A model generated the notes under the pieces. That model did not search any database. It saw only the letters and a list, made by a program, of their open reading frames with translations, and was not told where the DNA came from. From positions 20,108,112 to 20,172,111 of the forward strand of contig JAJEKV010000001.1 of the NCBI GenBank assembly GCA_021234155.1: DNA of 64,000 nucleotides. The letters run 5' to 3'. Position 1 is the first letter of the stretch; the number at the start of each line of letters is the position of its first letter. This document shows positions 23,850 through 35,768 of this stretch, in pieces. The translations under genes were made by a program, and so were the position numbers. The DNA comes from Isoetes taiwanensis (taxonomy: Eukaryota; Streptophyta; Lycopodiopsida; Isoetales; Isoetaceae).

Positions 23850-24635
23850 CGGGGATAAGTTCAATACTCCATCGTTTATGCATAATACATATTGTTGGTA
23901 TGATATGGCAAAATTTTAGTATAATACGTAAAAAAAAAAAGAAATTTGATCGGGAAGATTTTCGTGAAATGAAACTAACAAAGTGTGTATCTTGAAAGTT
24001 TTTCGGCATTATCACGAAATAGTGAAAAATGCATATCGCGAAATCTGAAAAAAGAATAAAATAAATCTTTTTAGCGTATATCGAATTATCTTTGTTTCAG
24101 CGTATCACGAAAGTTTTTCGCATCACATAAAAATTGAAAATCCCACGTCTGTAGCTTGGCGTAAAAAATAATTTGCCTTTCAGCGATCAGCCCGGATTTT
24201 CGCGCGCCAGCGTGATATATTGCCAGCGTCTGAAAGTTGTTTCGTGTATGTGAAACAATATATGCCGCGATACGAAAAAAAATTGCCTTTTGCGTACTCG
24301 GTTTTCAGCTTTGTTTCACTGTCTGTGAAAAAACTTTCGCATACCGCGCTTGATGAAACGTTTATCTAAATTAAATTAAATTTGTCTTTGCGGTTTTGTT
24401 AAAGTGCGTATGCAAAATTCAAATTCAAATTTGTCTTTGCGTTTTTGTTAAAAACCGCATATCGAAAAGTTTGTTAGCGTGCAGAGTTTAGAAAATTTCG
24501 TACACAAAAAAAAAAAAAAATTACGGACGGACAGAAAAATCATTGAAATATGTTTTTAAACAATAAAATACGTATTTTTTTTTTTTTATTTTCGTCGCAA
24601 TTTTTAATTTCTTACATTACAAAACCTATCCACTG
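23850..24635. mobile_element. Nested hAT-like nonautonomous element, 786 bp
   Basis: The left end reads CGGGGATAAGTTC. The right end reads ACCTATCCACTG, whose complement CAGTGGATAGGT matches the left end with small differences. The flanks are TTCTAGAG (23,842-23,849) and TTCTAAAG (24,636-24,643), an 8-bp target duplication with one mismatch. An 8-bp duplication and CAGNG-like ends are typical of the hAT superfamily. The interior is rich in TTTTCGC/GCGAAA and TATCACGAAA motifs and has no coding capacity. It sits inside the chromovirus and is therefore younger. Its left end is homologous to 37,288 onward. Confidence 0.72.
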
Positions 24636-24698
24636 TTCTAAAGATGGCATGTTTATTAGTCAACACACTATTGATAAAGCAAGCATTTTGCATCACTA

Positions 24699-25396
24699 TC
24701 AAATTGTGCCAATCCTTCTAATCTTCCAACCTCTAATTCCAATGACATAGAGATAAGAATTCCTTCTACGACCTTGTCGAGTAATAAACCCTTCACTACA
24801 TGTGGGGAAATACGTGGAATGGCGGCCGGTCGTTGAGAGACTCAACTGCTTGGACCAACCTCGAGTTTTCGATTTGGGCTTTATGGGACAATCAGCGGCG
24901 ATATGGCCAGCCTCACCACAATAGGTTAGCCTCTCTTCAATGCTTCTCGGCCTCACCACAATGGGGAGGTTAGCCTCTCTTCAATGCTACTTCTCATTGT
25001 AGAGATGCGGGCCATTTATTATGGGCGGTCGCGGTCTTTGTTGGCTACTGGAGCTTGTGAAATTAGAGGCCCGGCCCGGTTATCTGAACCCGGCAAAGCG
25101 ATAACTTCATCGGGGTTTTGGGATCCTTTATGGTTGACAACATATCCCTTCACATCATGTGAAGCCCTCTTGAAACAATCTTGAAGAGCTACATCCTCGG
25201 ATCGTATCTATGGCAATCTGCCGAAACTCGGAGGCATAAACTGAAGCCGGACGAGAACCTTGCCTGAGGTTGCCAAGCTTGGTAACTGTTGTGCATTATC
25301 GACCAGTATCTTCAATACACACCTCCAGTTCAGCAATGAACACGGCAAAATACTATAAATTAGGTGGGCTTCCCTCTCCGACAAGGGGCAAACCAA
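24699..25396 (-). pseudogene. gag region of the chromovirus with zinc knuckle
   Basis: The frame at 24,699-24,959 contains LTYCGEAGHIAADCPIKPKS, a CCHC zinc knuckle that has lost its first cysteine. The frame at 25,208-25,396 is its N-terminal gag neighbour. The CGEAGHIAADCP core is typical of gypsy gag nucleocapsids that bind the element's RNA. Confidence 0.75.
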
Positions 25397-25510
25397 CTCA
25401 AAGTTGGTAGAAAGTAGAGGGAGACAACTAGCCGCGACTGTTCATGATACATGGGATACACAATGAGGATGGAGCCAGAATAACCGGCCGAATCGATTGA
25501 AAAACCCGAA

Positions 25511-25527
25511 GCTTGGATCTAATACCA
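25511..25527 (-). promoter_or_regulatory. Primer-binding site candidate
   Basis: The minus strand reads TGGTATTAGATCCAAGC, close to TGGTATCAGAGC, the initiator-methionine tRNA primer site of many plant retroelements. If correct, the 5' LTR spans from about 25,530 to 26,132 and the 3' copy is truncated. Confidence 0.6.
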
Positions 25528-25677
25528 TCAAATTTCCCAGGCAAGCTAATCTTAGGTTTTATTGGCCTCCTCTCGAGCTAGAGGCTGATTCATGAGATAC
25601 AACCGTTCCATAGAGATGAAATCACCAAATATGATCAAACAAAAATGCTTAGGATCAGAAGCGGAGACAAGAACCTA

Positions 25678-26132
25678 TGTGAAAACAAAGAAATACATGG
25701 AAAATAAGCGAAGAGATATGCAAGAAATACATCAAGAATGGCAAAGAATCTGATATATAATGGAGAAACAAGAATACTATGGTCCAAAAGCAAGCATGAA
25801 GACAAGATTGAACGGAATATCCATGCTAGGGGTGAAGACTCTTTTTAGATCTTGGAAAAGGAGCCTCTTTTACGCATGAATGCATGTGGGATATATGCTC
25901 CAAGTTTTGGAATGTTCCAAAAACTTTTGGACATCGGTATTCAAAAAAAAGGATGCAAAGCAATCTTTTACCAAGTCTTGCTAGTGAACTTGGCAAGGTG
26001 CTTGACTTGCAACTAGAAGGTTGCGAGTTCAAAGCATACTTTGTGCAACTATATTTTGCATCCATGTGATGACCATCTTTTGTACATATGTATAGTGCTC
26101 ATATGATCTGAGTACTTGTATGGTGCCACACA
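25678..26132 (-). repeat. 5' LTR of the chromovirus (aligned part)
   Basis: This copy aligns with 19,905-20,377 and ends GGTGCCACACA on the plus strand, giving TGTGTGG as the LTR start on the coding strand. It carries the tRNA-like block near 25,988-26,052 (TTGGCAAGGTGCTTGACTTG, then GCGAGTTCAAAGCATAC). The full LTR probably extends left to the primer-binding site. Confidence 0.85.
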
Positions 26133-27875
26133 TAATATTGAAAGTAATGGTGCCCAGCGTTGCTAGGTTATAAAGGCAACTATTGGGTTCAACGTTCTAG
26201 GATTCATGCGCATTAATGGTGTGCAATTTGGGCTCAATTTTTGTATAGTGCTTTACATCATAGGGTCTTGATGCAATTTCAACACTATTGGTGCATCTAC
26301 AATTGTCTTGCCTTTATGTTGTGCTAAGAGGCTTCTACACTTTTGTTCCAAATCATTCCAGTGGCTTGGGAGGCGACCAAGTTCAGACTTTGACCTCATA
26401 TAGAAGAATGGGATCATCAAGAGTGCCGTATAAGTGGGTGATGATTTTCAACCGGATCATACCGGATAGAAGTGTGTCGCGATGCATTGATAGAGGAAAT
26501 TCTCTTCTAAAATGCTTGTAGATGTGCCATTTCCACATTTTGCCCTCAATAAGTGAAGAAGGGAGGCCTTGGCTGATGGAAGGATGAGATGAGCACCACC
26601 TTAGTCTTGGCGGTTGGTTTGCATGTATGTGGCCTCATGAGAATATGTCTAGGGCATCTAGCTGGTCTGCATGTTACTGGAGTGTACTTTCTGGTTCCAC
26701 TATATATGGACTGGTATACATTTAGATCCCAGTTTCATTATATATAGACCTGGTATAAGTTCCATTTAGATCCTAAATTATCATGATAACTGGAATATAT
26801 AGTGAACTATGTAGAATAAATTCGAATAGAATAACTTTGAACTAGTAAAGATGTGCATAGATTTCTTGATTTTGAAATGTTTACTTTTAGGAATTACAAA
26901 TAACATTACATAAATGAAGCTTTGCAAGGGGCAGCTGCGCATCAAATTGGGTGGTCGCTAATTTGAGGAGCATTTCTAGGAAAGTAGATTCTCATACTAA
27001 GGCTTTAGGTTCACACATCAAGCTATACCTTGCTTGATTGCACTTTCTCATCCTCTGGAGCACTTTGCTAGGCAGTTCCATTATAGACTTCTTTCACTAT
27101 GTCCTTTTTTTGCTTGAAACCCTTGAGAGCCTGGTGAGACATTTGTCTCCTCCACTTCGTTATGAGCCTTCATCTTTTCCTTTTCTTGGTCCACATCCTG
27201 GTCACAACATCTTGGGTGGATACCAAAATTGACCCCGCCATTGTGTTGATGAACTCTTTCTTCTTCTAAACATCTCAAACTCTGTTGACTCAATGGTTGT
27301 TGCACCTTTGAATTGCTCCTTCATCAAGCTTTATTTCCCGTAGCATGGATACCAAATAAGCCAAGGCTGTCCAAGGGATGTTCTGTGTAGGCAATAGATC
27401 TTGAACCATTGGAGCTATTGGTTTTCATGCTTGCTATTTTTTCTGTGCTCTCCAAGTGTTTGACTTCTTCTCATCGAGCATAATCTCCAGTTGATCAAAT
27501 ATCAAAGGGAGCTTGTAATGCAATCGCTCATCTGTTTCAAATGACAAAGTCCTCTACCTCTTGCAAAGTGTAAGCCCTTGCAATATCTCCACCGAGAGAA
27601 TTCAACGCGTTACAACCTTCCATCCACGAGCTTGATGTTATATGCGTGAAAGTGTTGGACTCAAGTTGATTTGACACAAGGGCCCCTGCCATAGCCACCA
27701 TCTTTTTGCGCCATGGATGATGTGAACATAAATTTTAGTAGCTAAGTTAGAAAAATTGGTAAATTTTAGCCTTTTAGGCAATCTTGGTTAAAATAGCGTG
27801 GAGGAACCATTTTTCAAAACAAAAAAAACTAGACAAATACTTTCCTCAATTGTTTGGGCATCATTAGAAATACGA
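26133..27875. other. No recognisable gene
   Basis: Only short frames without motifs were seen. Near 26,690-26,780 there is a short repeated phrase (CTATATATGGACTGGTATA, then TTATATATAGACCTGGTATA). Confidence 0.45.
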
Positions 27876-27879
27876 TGAG

Positions 27880-28195
27880 AATGATGTAAAGTTTATCAAA
27901 TACAAGAAATTAAAAATTTCAAAATTTACAAATTTTACCCAAGCCTTAGAAAGCTTTAGGCCTAGGATTAACCTAGATTAGACAAACTGCTTTTACCCAT
28001 TTAAGAGACACGGCCACCATAAAGTATACTCTGCTTGGAGACATAACCTAGAGTAAGAAAAAATTGGTCGACTAATATTTGGATCTTTATTGTTCTAAGA
28101 AAAGCCAAATGTTCAAAAGTACGATAAGAAAAATGTGAAATGTTTAGCCCAGGCCTTAAAAAGTTTTAGGTCTGGGATTAGCCTAGATTAACTCT
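27880..28195. repeat. Two-copy tandem repeat, ~200 bp unit
   Basis: The phrase CCTTAGAAAGCTTTAGGCCT with AGGATTAACCTAGATTA at 27,942-27,980 returns as CCTTAAAAAGTTTTAGGTCT with GGGATTAGCCTAGATTA at about 28,154-28,190. The preceding ATACGATGAGAATGATGTAAA / GTACGATAAGAAAAATGTGAAA blocks also correspond. Confidence 0.7.
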
Positions 28196-29765
28196 TAAAG
28201 TTTACTCTAGACGGTATAACCAATAGTCTGCAGAAGATAAGAAGTTTAGAAATCAATGATAATCAAATGTAAACAAATAGGGTGAAAGCCTAATTTAAGG
28301 AGAGACATACTTGTTGAGCAGTCTATGTCCGACGGTGTTCTTTTCCTTTTCTTCTGCATTTCGAAAACGAGGAAAAGTATTTGCATGTTCTTTAGGATGA
28401 TTGGATGTGTGAAGCGTATGTCCCTTTTATTCAGACATTATCATCCACTTGGTCTCATGCCAAGTAGATTAGCAACAAAATTGTTGGAAGCTCCATCCCT
28501 CTAGATGTGGAATTGTTCTTTGTGTTCTTGGTATGCCCCAACCCAAGCACACTACCACCATCAATTGTCTTCACTACATAGAGGCAATCATTTAGACAAT
28601 CTGTGAAGATTAATATGGTTATCGAATATAGTTGTTGGTCAATCAACATTGGTCAACTGGCCAAAAACTTTCGATAATCTTCCATGTTCTACTTGTTTAT
28701 GTTTAGAAGTCACCATCAACCAATCATACGGTATTAACAAGCGTCAACATACATGCTTGAGGGTTGATCGATAGCTCTTGAAAGCTTTTGGGCTCTTGAC
28801 ACCTTTGCAACAAGACCTTGTGGAAGGCGACCTTATCATCGTCCTTATGGTTTCTATCCACTCACTGTGTTGTTCATGAACATTAGCATTAGATTCTCGG
28901 TAAATATAAGGTAAGTTTATCTAGCCTCCATCATATTTAGGAAGCCCATCTTCTTAACATCTTTTAAATACTTGAGTAGTGCATGCTCAACATTTTCTAT
29001 CTTCTTCAACTCACGCCCTCTAGCTTTCAAGGTTCATATCTTGTGTATAATGGTACCCTTTACAAATGTGGTTTTTGCTAACACCTCCCTTAGCATATCT
29101 TGCAAATACATAGGGCCGCGATAATTTTAGCGGATATAAGTTTTTGATGAAGCGCCCTAGATGATCTTTGACCTCATAGAGGGTATCATCATTCCTGTTG
29201 TTGTCTTTTCTTTTTTTTGATCCAGTGGCAGACCCCTTTAAGCTCAATTTCATGATATCAGCCTAATCTGAAGTTCTCCCTCAGAAGTACTAATCTCTAG
29301 CAAGCTTTACCTTAGGCATGTTGCTAAGAAAAAGCTTGGGCACAGTAGTACTAGCTAGAGGTCTACTCTGGAAGGAGGCATTCTTTTGTTTTTTAGCAAG
29401 CTGCAACATTTTCAAATTTTTGAGTGTTTGTATTTTCTTCCCTTACTCTTTCACGAGTCCCTATATCATGCTTTCAACTATTTTGTATCGTATATATGAG
29501 GGTTGGTATTACTATGGTATTTATTGTACAAGGCCTTGGACTTGTATGCTTGTGTTCTAGGTACCATTGTCAAATGCCCATGAACCCATCAACTATATTC
29601 TATGTCCTTTGTAATTCCGACTCTCTTCAAACACTCATAACTCACAACTTTTCGAATATGAAGATTCTCCTATATTGGATACCATATTTTGTGGCTCATA
29701 GCAATCAAATGCAAGTTTGTACTCAGCAAAGAATTTGTCATAGACATCTTCTCGAAAGCTACCAA
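28196..29765. other. No recognisable gene; one 77-codon frame
   Basis: The minus-strand frame 29,020-29,253 has a basic stretch, GSKKRKDNNRND, and LGRFIKNLYPLKLSRPYVFA. It may be a fragment of a transposon protein, but no family is recognised. Confidence 0.4.
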
Positions 29766-29769
29766 ATGG

Positions 29770-29895
29770 TCATCCTTTTCGGCGGGGGTTTTTTAATCCC
29801 TAGTAGTAATGATTGTACTAGCCCATTGTATGGGTCCCATGACCTATTGGTCTCCGTGGACGTTAAAAAAACTATTCTATTCTATTCTATTCATT
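29770..29895 (+). mobile_element. LINE 3' end with (ATTCT)n tail
   Basis: A GGCGGGGGTTTTTTAATCCC block and TTGGTCTCCGTGGACGTTAA are followed by a short ATTCT array. The same two blocks end the LINE at 32.9-33.9 kb, so this is a 5'-truncated copy of that family. Confidence 0.7.
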
Positions 29896-30134
29896 GACTT
29901 CCATGTATATCAAAATTCCCATACTCTAGGACAAGATATAGGCACGTCTTTAGGATGGTTCGCATTGTGGTTTTAATGCACCAAATGAAACCAACTCCGA
30001 TGGTATGCATCTCCTCTGGCATAACCTCGATTTCATTGAGTACTAACATTCTTGCTTACTATGTAGCCGCATTATTTCAGTCCTATTTTGTGTAGTGTAA
30101 TACAACATTCTTCTTATCTGAGTACAAGATAAAT

Positions 30135-30206
30135 AATATCATGGCATGTTTAAGACCATTTGTCTTGTCTTCCGGCATGTTTAAGACCATTTGTCTTGTC
30201 TTCCAT
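30135..30206. repeat. Two-copy tandem repeat, 33 bp
   Basis: GGCATGTTTAAGACCATTTG, then TCTTGTCTTCC, is present twice in a row. Confidence 0.9.
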
Positions 30207-30239
30207 GATATCTAAATGGGACATATTTCTTTCATCATG

Positions 30240-30500
30240 ATTATATTTTACAAAGCGTGTTATCTTGTATGCAAAACTTGTCTTTGAGATACCCCACAAG
30301 CGAGGATCTCTATATGCGGCTTAGATCGAGGAATAAAGGGCATATATGCTTATCCAACGGCTCTCGATGCGGAGTCACTTGGTGTGAATATGCACCCAAA
30401 CCAAAGGGGTTTTGAGATTTAATTAAAGTTGTAAGTAATGGTGTTGTGTTGAAAAAAAAAAAATTGGCCCCTTGAGGGCCTTAAAAGGTATTATTACATA
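30240..30500 (+). repeat. Dispersed repeat R, copy 1
   Basis: This copy is homologous to one half of the inverted repeat at 57.57-58.08 kb. Shared blocks are CACAAGCGAGGA / CACAAACGAGGA, ATCCAACGGCTCTCGATGC, GTGTGAATATGCACCCAAAC and CAAAGGGG. Both copies then run through an A-rich tract into a GC hairpin (GGCCCCTTGAGGGCC here, GGGCCCTTCGGGCCC there). Confidence 0.75.
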
Positions 30501-32715
30501 TCGTAAGAGAAATATCTAGTGTGAAAAAAGAGAAAAAAAGTCTAGAATAATAACACTCCCATGAACATAATAAAGCGGACAAATTACAGGTGTTTACATG
30601 ATGGACCCAAAACATTGCATAGAATTGAGCACTAACATATACTAACTAAGTACATTAGCCATCATGCAAGTAAAAAAAAAATTTACAATAAGCAAATAAA
30701 AGGTTATACTTTATCCTCAATTGTTTTGGGGATGTGTGGCTATGTTGCACACTAATTTTGTGCATGTTTATGTTCAAGTGTTAGAGCTTTTTTGCTTTCG
30801 TGTCCTTGGCCAAGTCTTTCTTTTAATGATCATCTTGCGGAACATGTTCTATTGTCTAACATGCCGGGATGAATTTTGAAAATAGCCAAAATATGCGAGG
30901 GGAGGTGGGTCGACTAGACTTACAAAGAAATGAATTGACCGGCAAAGGCACGGATGCGGATAAAGCTCCACGCTTTTGAAGGTGTGCGACATTTGGTTAC
31001 GAAGGGCCTCATGTCAGCGATTAGCCATCTGCTGCCATTGAAGTTACATCACGTATTACATTACATTCATGTGATACTATATTCGGTGACTTCGATACAA
31101 GGCTTCTTATGCATATTGTTGGCTTGCTTCCTTGGTTAATCGTTGCGGTGAAAGGATATAATGTTGTAAGGACATGAAAACCGAGGGCTATATCGGCAAT
31201 ACATTTCTCATCTTATGTTGGGCTGGGCCTCGAGTCTACTCCACCCTAAATTTGACGAGGAGAATCTCCCCTAATAAGTTGATAAGTGGAAATGGGCGGT
31301 TTCATCGGGCCTACTCACAATATAAAGCGGCAACAATAGGGGTGGCCACATGCAATATTCTTAATGCCTCCACCTCAGGTAAGGTGAAGAGTGGCGGAAT
31401 AAAGGGAAGAGCTTGAAGAGGGGAACCGGGGATTAGCACTAAGTAGAATGGAAGATTGGCGGCCTCAGGCTTCCAAGATGGAGGCCTCCACTTCCGTTTT
31501 TGCCTCAAAATCTGCCGTTGAAGGCCAGAAAAATGATCATGTGGCCAACAATAATGCTCATACGCCCCATTTCTTCTTGTTACGCACCCCTAACTGCGAA
31601 AACTCCAGGCATCAAATTTTGCTTCTATGCCAAATGGTTCCAACCGCATTGCAACTCCTTTGCCGGCCCATGCCGTGAGCTAATTTCAATACCATCCACG
31701 TGTTTTCGAGTGCGGAAATGGTGGGAAGAGCTTGCTTGAATTAAAGGTTGGTATTCTTGTGAAGAGGTGATTCCTATGGAAGGAGCAATGACGATCTATA
31801 AGCCTCTAGATCAACACAAAGATGTGCCTAACCTTGGTCTTTGGAGTTACTCAAGGTAATGGATCTGCGAATGCTTCAAATCGACTTCCTTTCAAAATTG
31901 GGGACAATCGCTAAGGAACCCAGTTGGGTATGTCATCCCGAGTTGGACTCTCTTTGGAAGAAAAATGCAAGTGTCTGCAGGTGGAGAAACACATTTCTTC
32001 GATTCCGGTGTATAGCGGTGGAAGTGTCTCTTGAATCCGGGTCCAAGAAATGCAAAGGCGGGAGAACCCACCTCCGGACACTTAATTTGGGAATGGGAAA
32101 AAAAGAAAAACCGCTGCACTGCGGATTTGGCGAGGCAAGGAAAAAGGCTTCAAGCAATTGAAGCGTGGAATCGGCCTGAAGAAATAGTTAAGCTCGATTT
32201 TGGAGGCGTCATTGAGCCAATCTTGAATGAACCCTTTGCAGTTGAATGATCGTTTAGAGTTTGGGCTGGAAGACATCATTGAGACGGTGAGAGAATTCCC
32301 GAAGCTTTTATAATTTCCACGACTGCTATACCAAAAATTAAGAACCCCAAAGAATAAGACAGAAATCCTAAATCTGAGACCTCTTGCTTCTCAACTTGAG
32401 CTCCATGCGCTAACTTTGGACAAATCACACACATTGAGATTGAAGCGACTTTATGCCTTTCATAGCGAAGAAGGGTTTGCGAGAGGTCATCAGAAATAAT
32501 AAACCTGCAGCATTCTTTTACGTACCCATCTTGAGGAGGCGTTTATGGAGTCTGGTATTTCGCTTAGCCCCTGTCTCCCCATCTCCCTCTCTTCTTCACT
32601 TTCCATGGATCTCCGGTATCCCTGACCAAGTTCGACCGGATTTGAAGCTCAAATGCCAAGTAGAAATTAAGACCTCATAATCCACACAACCCTAAAAAAC
32701 CCTAAAAAATGGGTG
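30501..32715. other. No recognisable gene
   Basis: Several 60-106-codon frames overlap on both strands around 31.3-32.3 kb, but none has a recognisable motif and none is clearly favoured. Transposon remnants are likely. Confidence 0.4.
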
Positions 32716-32724
32716 GATATTCAC

Positions 32725-32935
32725 CCACCACAAAAATAAGCCTCCCACCATGAGGATTTGCCCCTTTTTCTAAAATCAGCGACTAACAAAGGGGTGCACT
32801 CTAGAAATACTATTTAGTACACCTAAATAAATACGGCCACCAAATCATATGAAAACCTTAGAGAAAACGGTACAAAAACAGAAAAAAAAACCCCTGTTAT
32901 AATGCTAGATATGGAACAAATGTTTTAACCCAACC
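32725..32935 (+). repeat. Dispersed repeat Q, copy 1
   Basis: Blocks GTGCACTCTAGAAATACT, CAAATCATATGAAAACC and CCCCTGTTATAATGCTAGAT occur in the same order at 48.61-48.74 kb and 60.30-60.43 kb. A partial copy of the last block lies at about 46,597. Confidence 0.8.
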
Positions 32936-32939
32936 ATAT

Positions 32940-33905
32940 ACCAGACTTGTATTACAGAGGACAAAGGATGGAAGTTGTAAGGACCTTTAAGTATCGGGAA
33001 TCGACTTCTACGCTAACATGCTATGGGATGATATTGTATAAAGAAGGGTCGTACGGGATGGAAAGCCACACGTATGCAATGTCTGAGAATAGGCATCCTG
33101 AGAATAGATCTCTGCGATTGGGCGACGCATAAAGCACACTTGTTCCAGAGCACTTCGTGGAACTCAAAATCGATGTATGGGGGTAGAATTCCGGGGGCGC
33201 CGATTACAAGGGTACTTGGGATAAGCTAGAGAGGGTGCAGAAGGCTTTCCTGACATACAGCCTAGGCGTCAAGGACACGGTGGCTTATCCAATTTTGGCG
33301 TATGAGGCGGCTTTTGGCCCCCTGACGATACGCTATGCACGTGCACCTTGCGTATTTCCATAAGGTTGGCGAAATGGATGCACAACGCTATAGTACGCAA
33401 TAAGGGACGAGGTCCCACCATCTCGAAGTGAGAGGCAGCCGTTGGAATGCGGATGGAGGCGGGGAATCCCCAAAGATGAGAGATTATGCAGTCTTTGTCA
33501 CATGCAGATAGTAGAAGATGAACACCATGTTCTACAGGAATGCCCAGCATATGCACACATCCGAGCAGCTCATGCCGATCTCAGATGCTCTGAGATAGCA
33601 ATCCACCAACTGCTGGCTTCGCCAATGGTGGCACGTCTTGCGTCCTACATTCTGCAAGTCTCCACCGTCAGGGAGTCCCTCATAGCACAGGGAATTTGAG
33701 CGTCCAAATAGGGCCTCTCAATGCCTACTACAAGGGTTTTTCCTCCCACACGGGGGGTTTTTTCATCCCAGTGGTAGAGACACATTGTACAGGGTTTCTG
33801 TGGTTTTATTTTGTGTTTGGAAACTTTCCGCTACATTGTAAAACCATCTCATAGGCCAGTTGGTCTTTGTGGACGTTAAAATATACTTCCTTCCTTCCTT
33901 CCTTC
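32940..33905 (+). mobile_element. LINE (non-LTR retrotransposon) fragment, 5'-truncated
   Basis: The first frame (32,947-33,132) has YRGQRMEVVRTFKY, a segment typical of the region downstream of LINE reverse transcriptase. After more frame breaks, 33,442-33,699 carries LCSLCHMQIVEDEHHVLQEC followed by PAYAHIR, the CxxC...H...C zinc-binding tail found at the end of many plant LINE polyproteins. A 3' untranslated region follows, ending TTGGTCTTTGTGGACGTTAA and a (TTCC)n tail. LINEs move by target-primed reverse transcription, which explains the truncation. Only the last ~250 codons are represented. Confidence 0.8.
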
Positions 33906-35030
33906 TAAGTCTAGAGTGGCAAATTTGCATTTTCTTAATAAATACTCACAATTCCTTGTTATGCAGTAATCTATCCAAAACAATTTCGGTTTCACTAGTT
34001 AGGTTGCATTATTTCTTGAAGGACAAGTGCAAGTAAAAAATTGTATTTTTGCTTAATGGTAATTAAGTTGCATTTCTTGGAAGCATTTGTGTCCTGTTTT
34101 GTGTGCTCTAATACATCAATCCTCTTTCGTCTTGTCCTCCATGATCTCTAAATGGGGCACTTTTATGATTCTTTTATTAGAATTATGACGTGCTACTCTA
34201 TCTAATGCCACCCAATAACATCACATCTTTTTCAAACCCTTTTGATACATAATGCAAGCAAAACATGTGATGAATAAAAAAATGCATAAGAATCTTAAAT
34301 TTTGCATCTATGAGGTTTTTATTCCCTAGGCAGCCATGTTTAAAAACTTTCAACTAATGGCGACTACTAGTTTTTGTTGCTTACCATTTTAAATTTTGCA
34401 TGTGCATATAAGTGTGCCACAAGACTTAGTGCACTTTAAGCAAAGTATTTTGCTGTCAAAATAAACTTCTTTTCTTCAAGCACTCAACCCATACATTTGA
34501 TACCTTTTATAAACTAAGCAATACTGAAAAAGCATGATGGTATGCTTGGATGCCCTCTATTTGGTCCCTGCATTAGGGACGGAAGTTGCGGCCCCATTCT
34601 CCCATAGCGAAGGTGCCCCATGACCTAGTGGTAGCCAGGAGCTGGTCTACTATTATGGCGGAATGGAACTTGCGTTTCCTACAACAAAGAAGTTGGGATG
34701 CCGATTTAAATCAGATTTTTTTTTACTTGAACGTCATATACCCATGATGCCATCGATCCTTGAGCTTGTATCAACAGTTATATATTGAATAAAAGATTCT
34801 TCAAAAACCTATGGTATTATACCACCTTTCAAATGTCATGTGGTCTATGCATATCAAACTTTGATTGAGAGCTCTACATTCAATAGCACCTTTAACAAAT
34901 TGAGTCAATAGCACTTTGAAATGCACAGCTTATGTTTTGACATGTGCTATGTGTTTTTGATGCCTGATGACGAAAATCAATAAACTAATGATGCTTTATC
35001 CTGCAAAAACAACCAATAACTTATCCACCA
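33906..35030. other. No recognisable gene
   Basis: AT-rich sequence with no long frame and no motif recognised. Confidence 0.45.
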
Positions 35031-35035
35031 ATAAC

Positions 35036-35293
35036 TTATCCTCTTCCATATTCTTTTGGAGATGAATACTTTGTTGCTACATGGCCCTTGCCTCCACAAT
35101 TAAAGCAAGCATAATCATTATTATTGACCTTTGGGCAGTCACTTTTAGAGAGGTGAGCCTCATGGCAGTAAAAGCAATTCCCATTGCTTTTCTTACCACA
35201 CCTCAGTGGATTATTCCTACGCCTTTGTAAAGTAGGCCGTAAAATTGCCGCGTCGCCGCGCCGTCGTCGTTGTTGTTCATATTCAGTTCTCAA
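35036..35293 (-). pseudogene. gag fragment with two zinc knuckles
   Basis: The frame carries CFYCHEAHLSKSDCP and CFNCGGKGHVATKYS, two adjacent CCHC-type knuckles; in the second, the last cysteine is replaced by tyrosine. The upstream part is arginine-rich. This is the nucleocapsid end of an LTR-retrotransposon gag. No matching protease, RT or LTR was found nearby, so it is an isolated fragment. Confidence 0.65.
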
Positions 35294-35768
35294 CTCTTGT
35301 TTTACTCATATTTCTTATAAATAAATCTAACTGGTTATTTTCTACAATTGCTCTAGCTATTTGAAGTACTTGGGTACAAATTCTTTACTGGTGGTCAAAA
35401 AAGCACTGTCCAGACAAGTGCTTGAACTACTAGAAATCTCACATCCAATGTGAATTTGACATGCATGTTGTGTTTGGTGAGTATTACAAATAATAAGCGT
35501 GTCTTTTAAAAGCAGGATTTAATAATTAATTGGAGAGAATAACCGAATTTTGAGAATTTCAAGCACAACTAATTTGCTCAAGCACAAATACTTTCACCTA
35601 CTTCTTAAGTCCAAGATACATGAGGTCGCATGATACATATATCTATACAAATTATGCATTATACTTGTATGTGTACATTATACTTGTGCATGCTCACACT
35701 ACAATGTACACCAATAATTTACTTGACTATAAGAGCAGCTTCATTCTGTAGTAGAGGTCATTCATCTC

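Larger units (their letters stand above)
19905..26132 (-). mobile_element. Ty3/gypsy chromovirus retrotransposon, decayed, with nested insertion
   Basis: On the minus strand the order is 5' LTR, primer-binding site, gag, linker/RT, RNase H, integrase, chromodomain, polypurine tract and 3' LTR. That order with a chromodomain after integrase defines chromoviruses, a gypsy lineage whose integrase chromodomain targets chromatin. Frames are broken many times, so the copy cannot be autonomous. Both LTRs end in the same TACTTGTATG sequence next to TGTG/CACA borders. A 786-bp element is inserted between the gag and RT segments. Confidence 0.92.
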
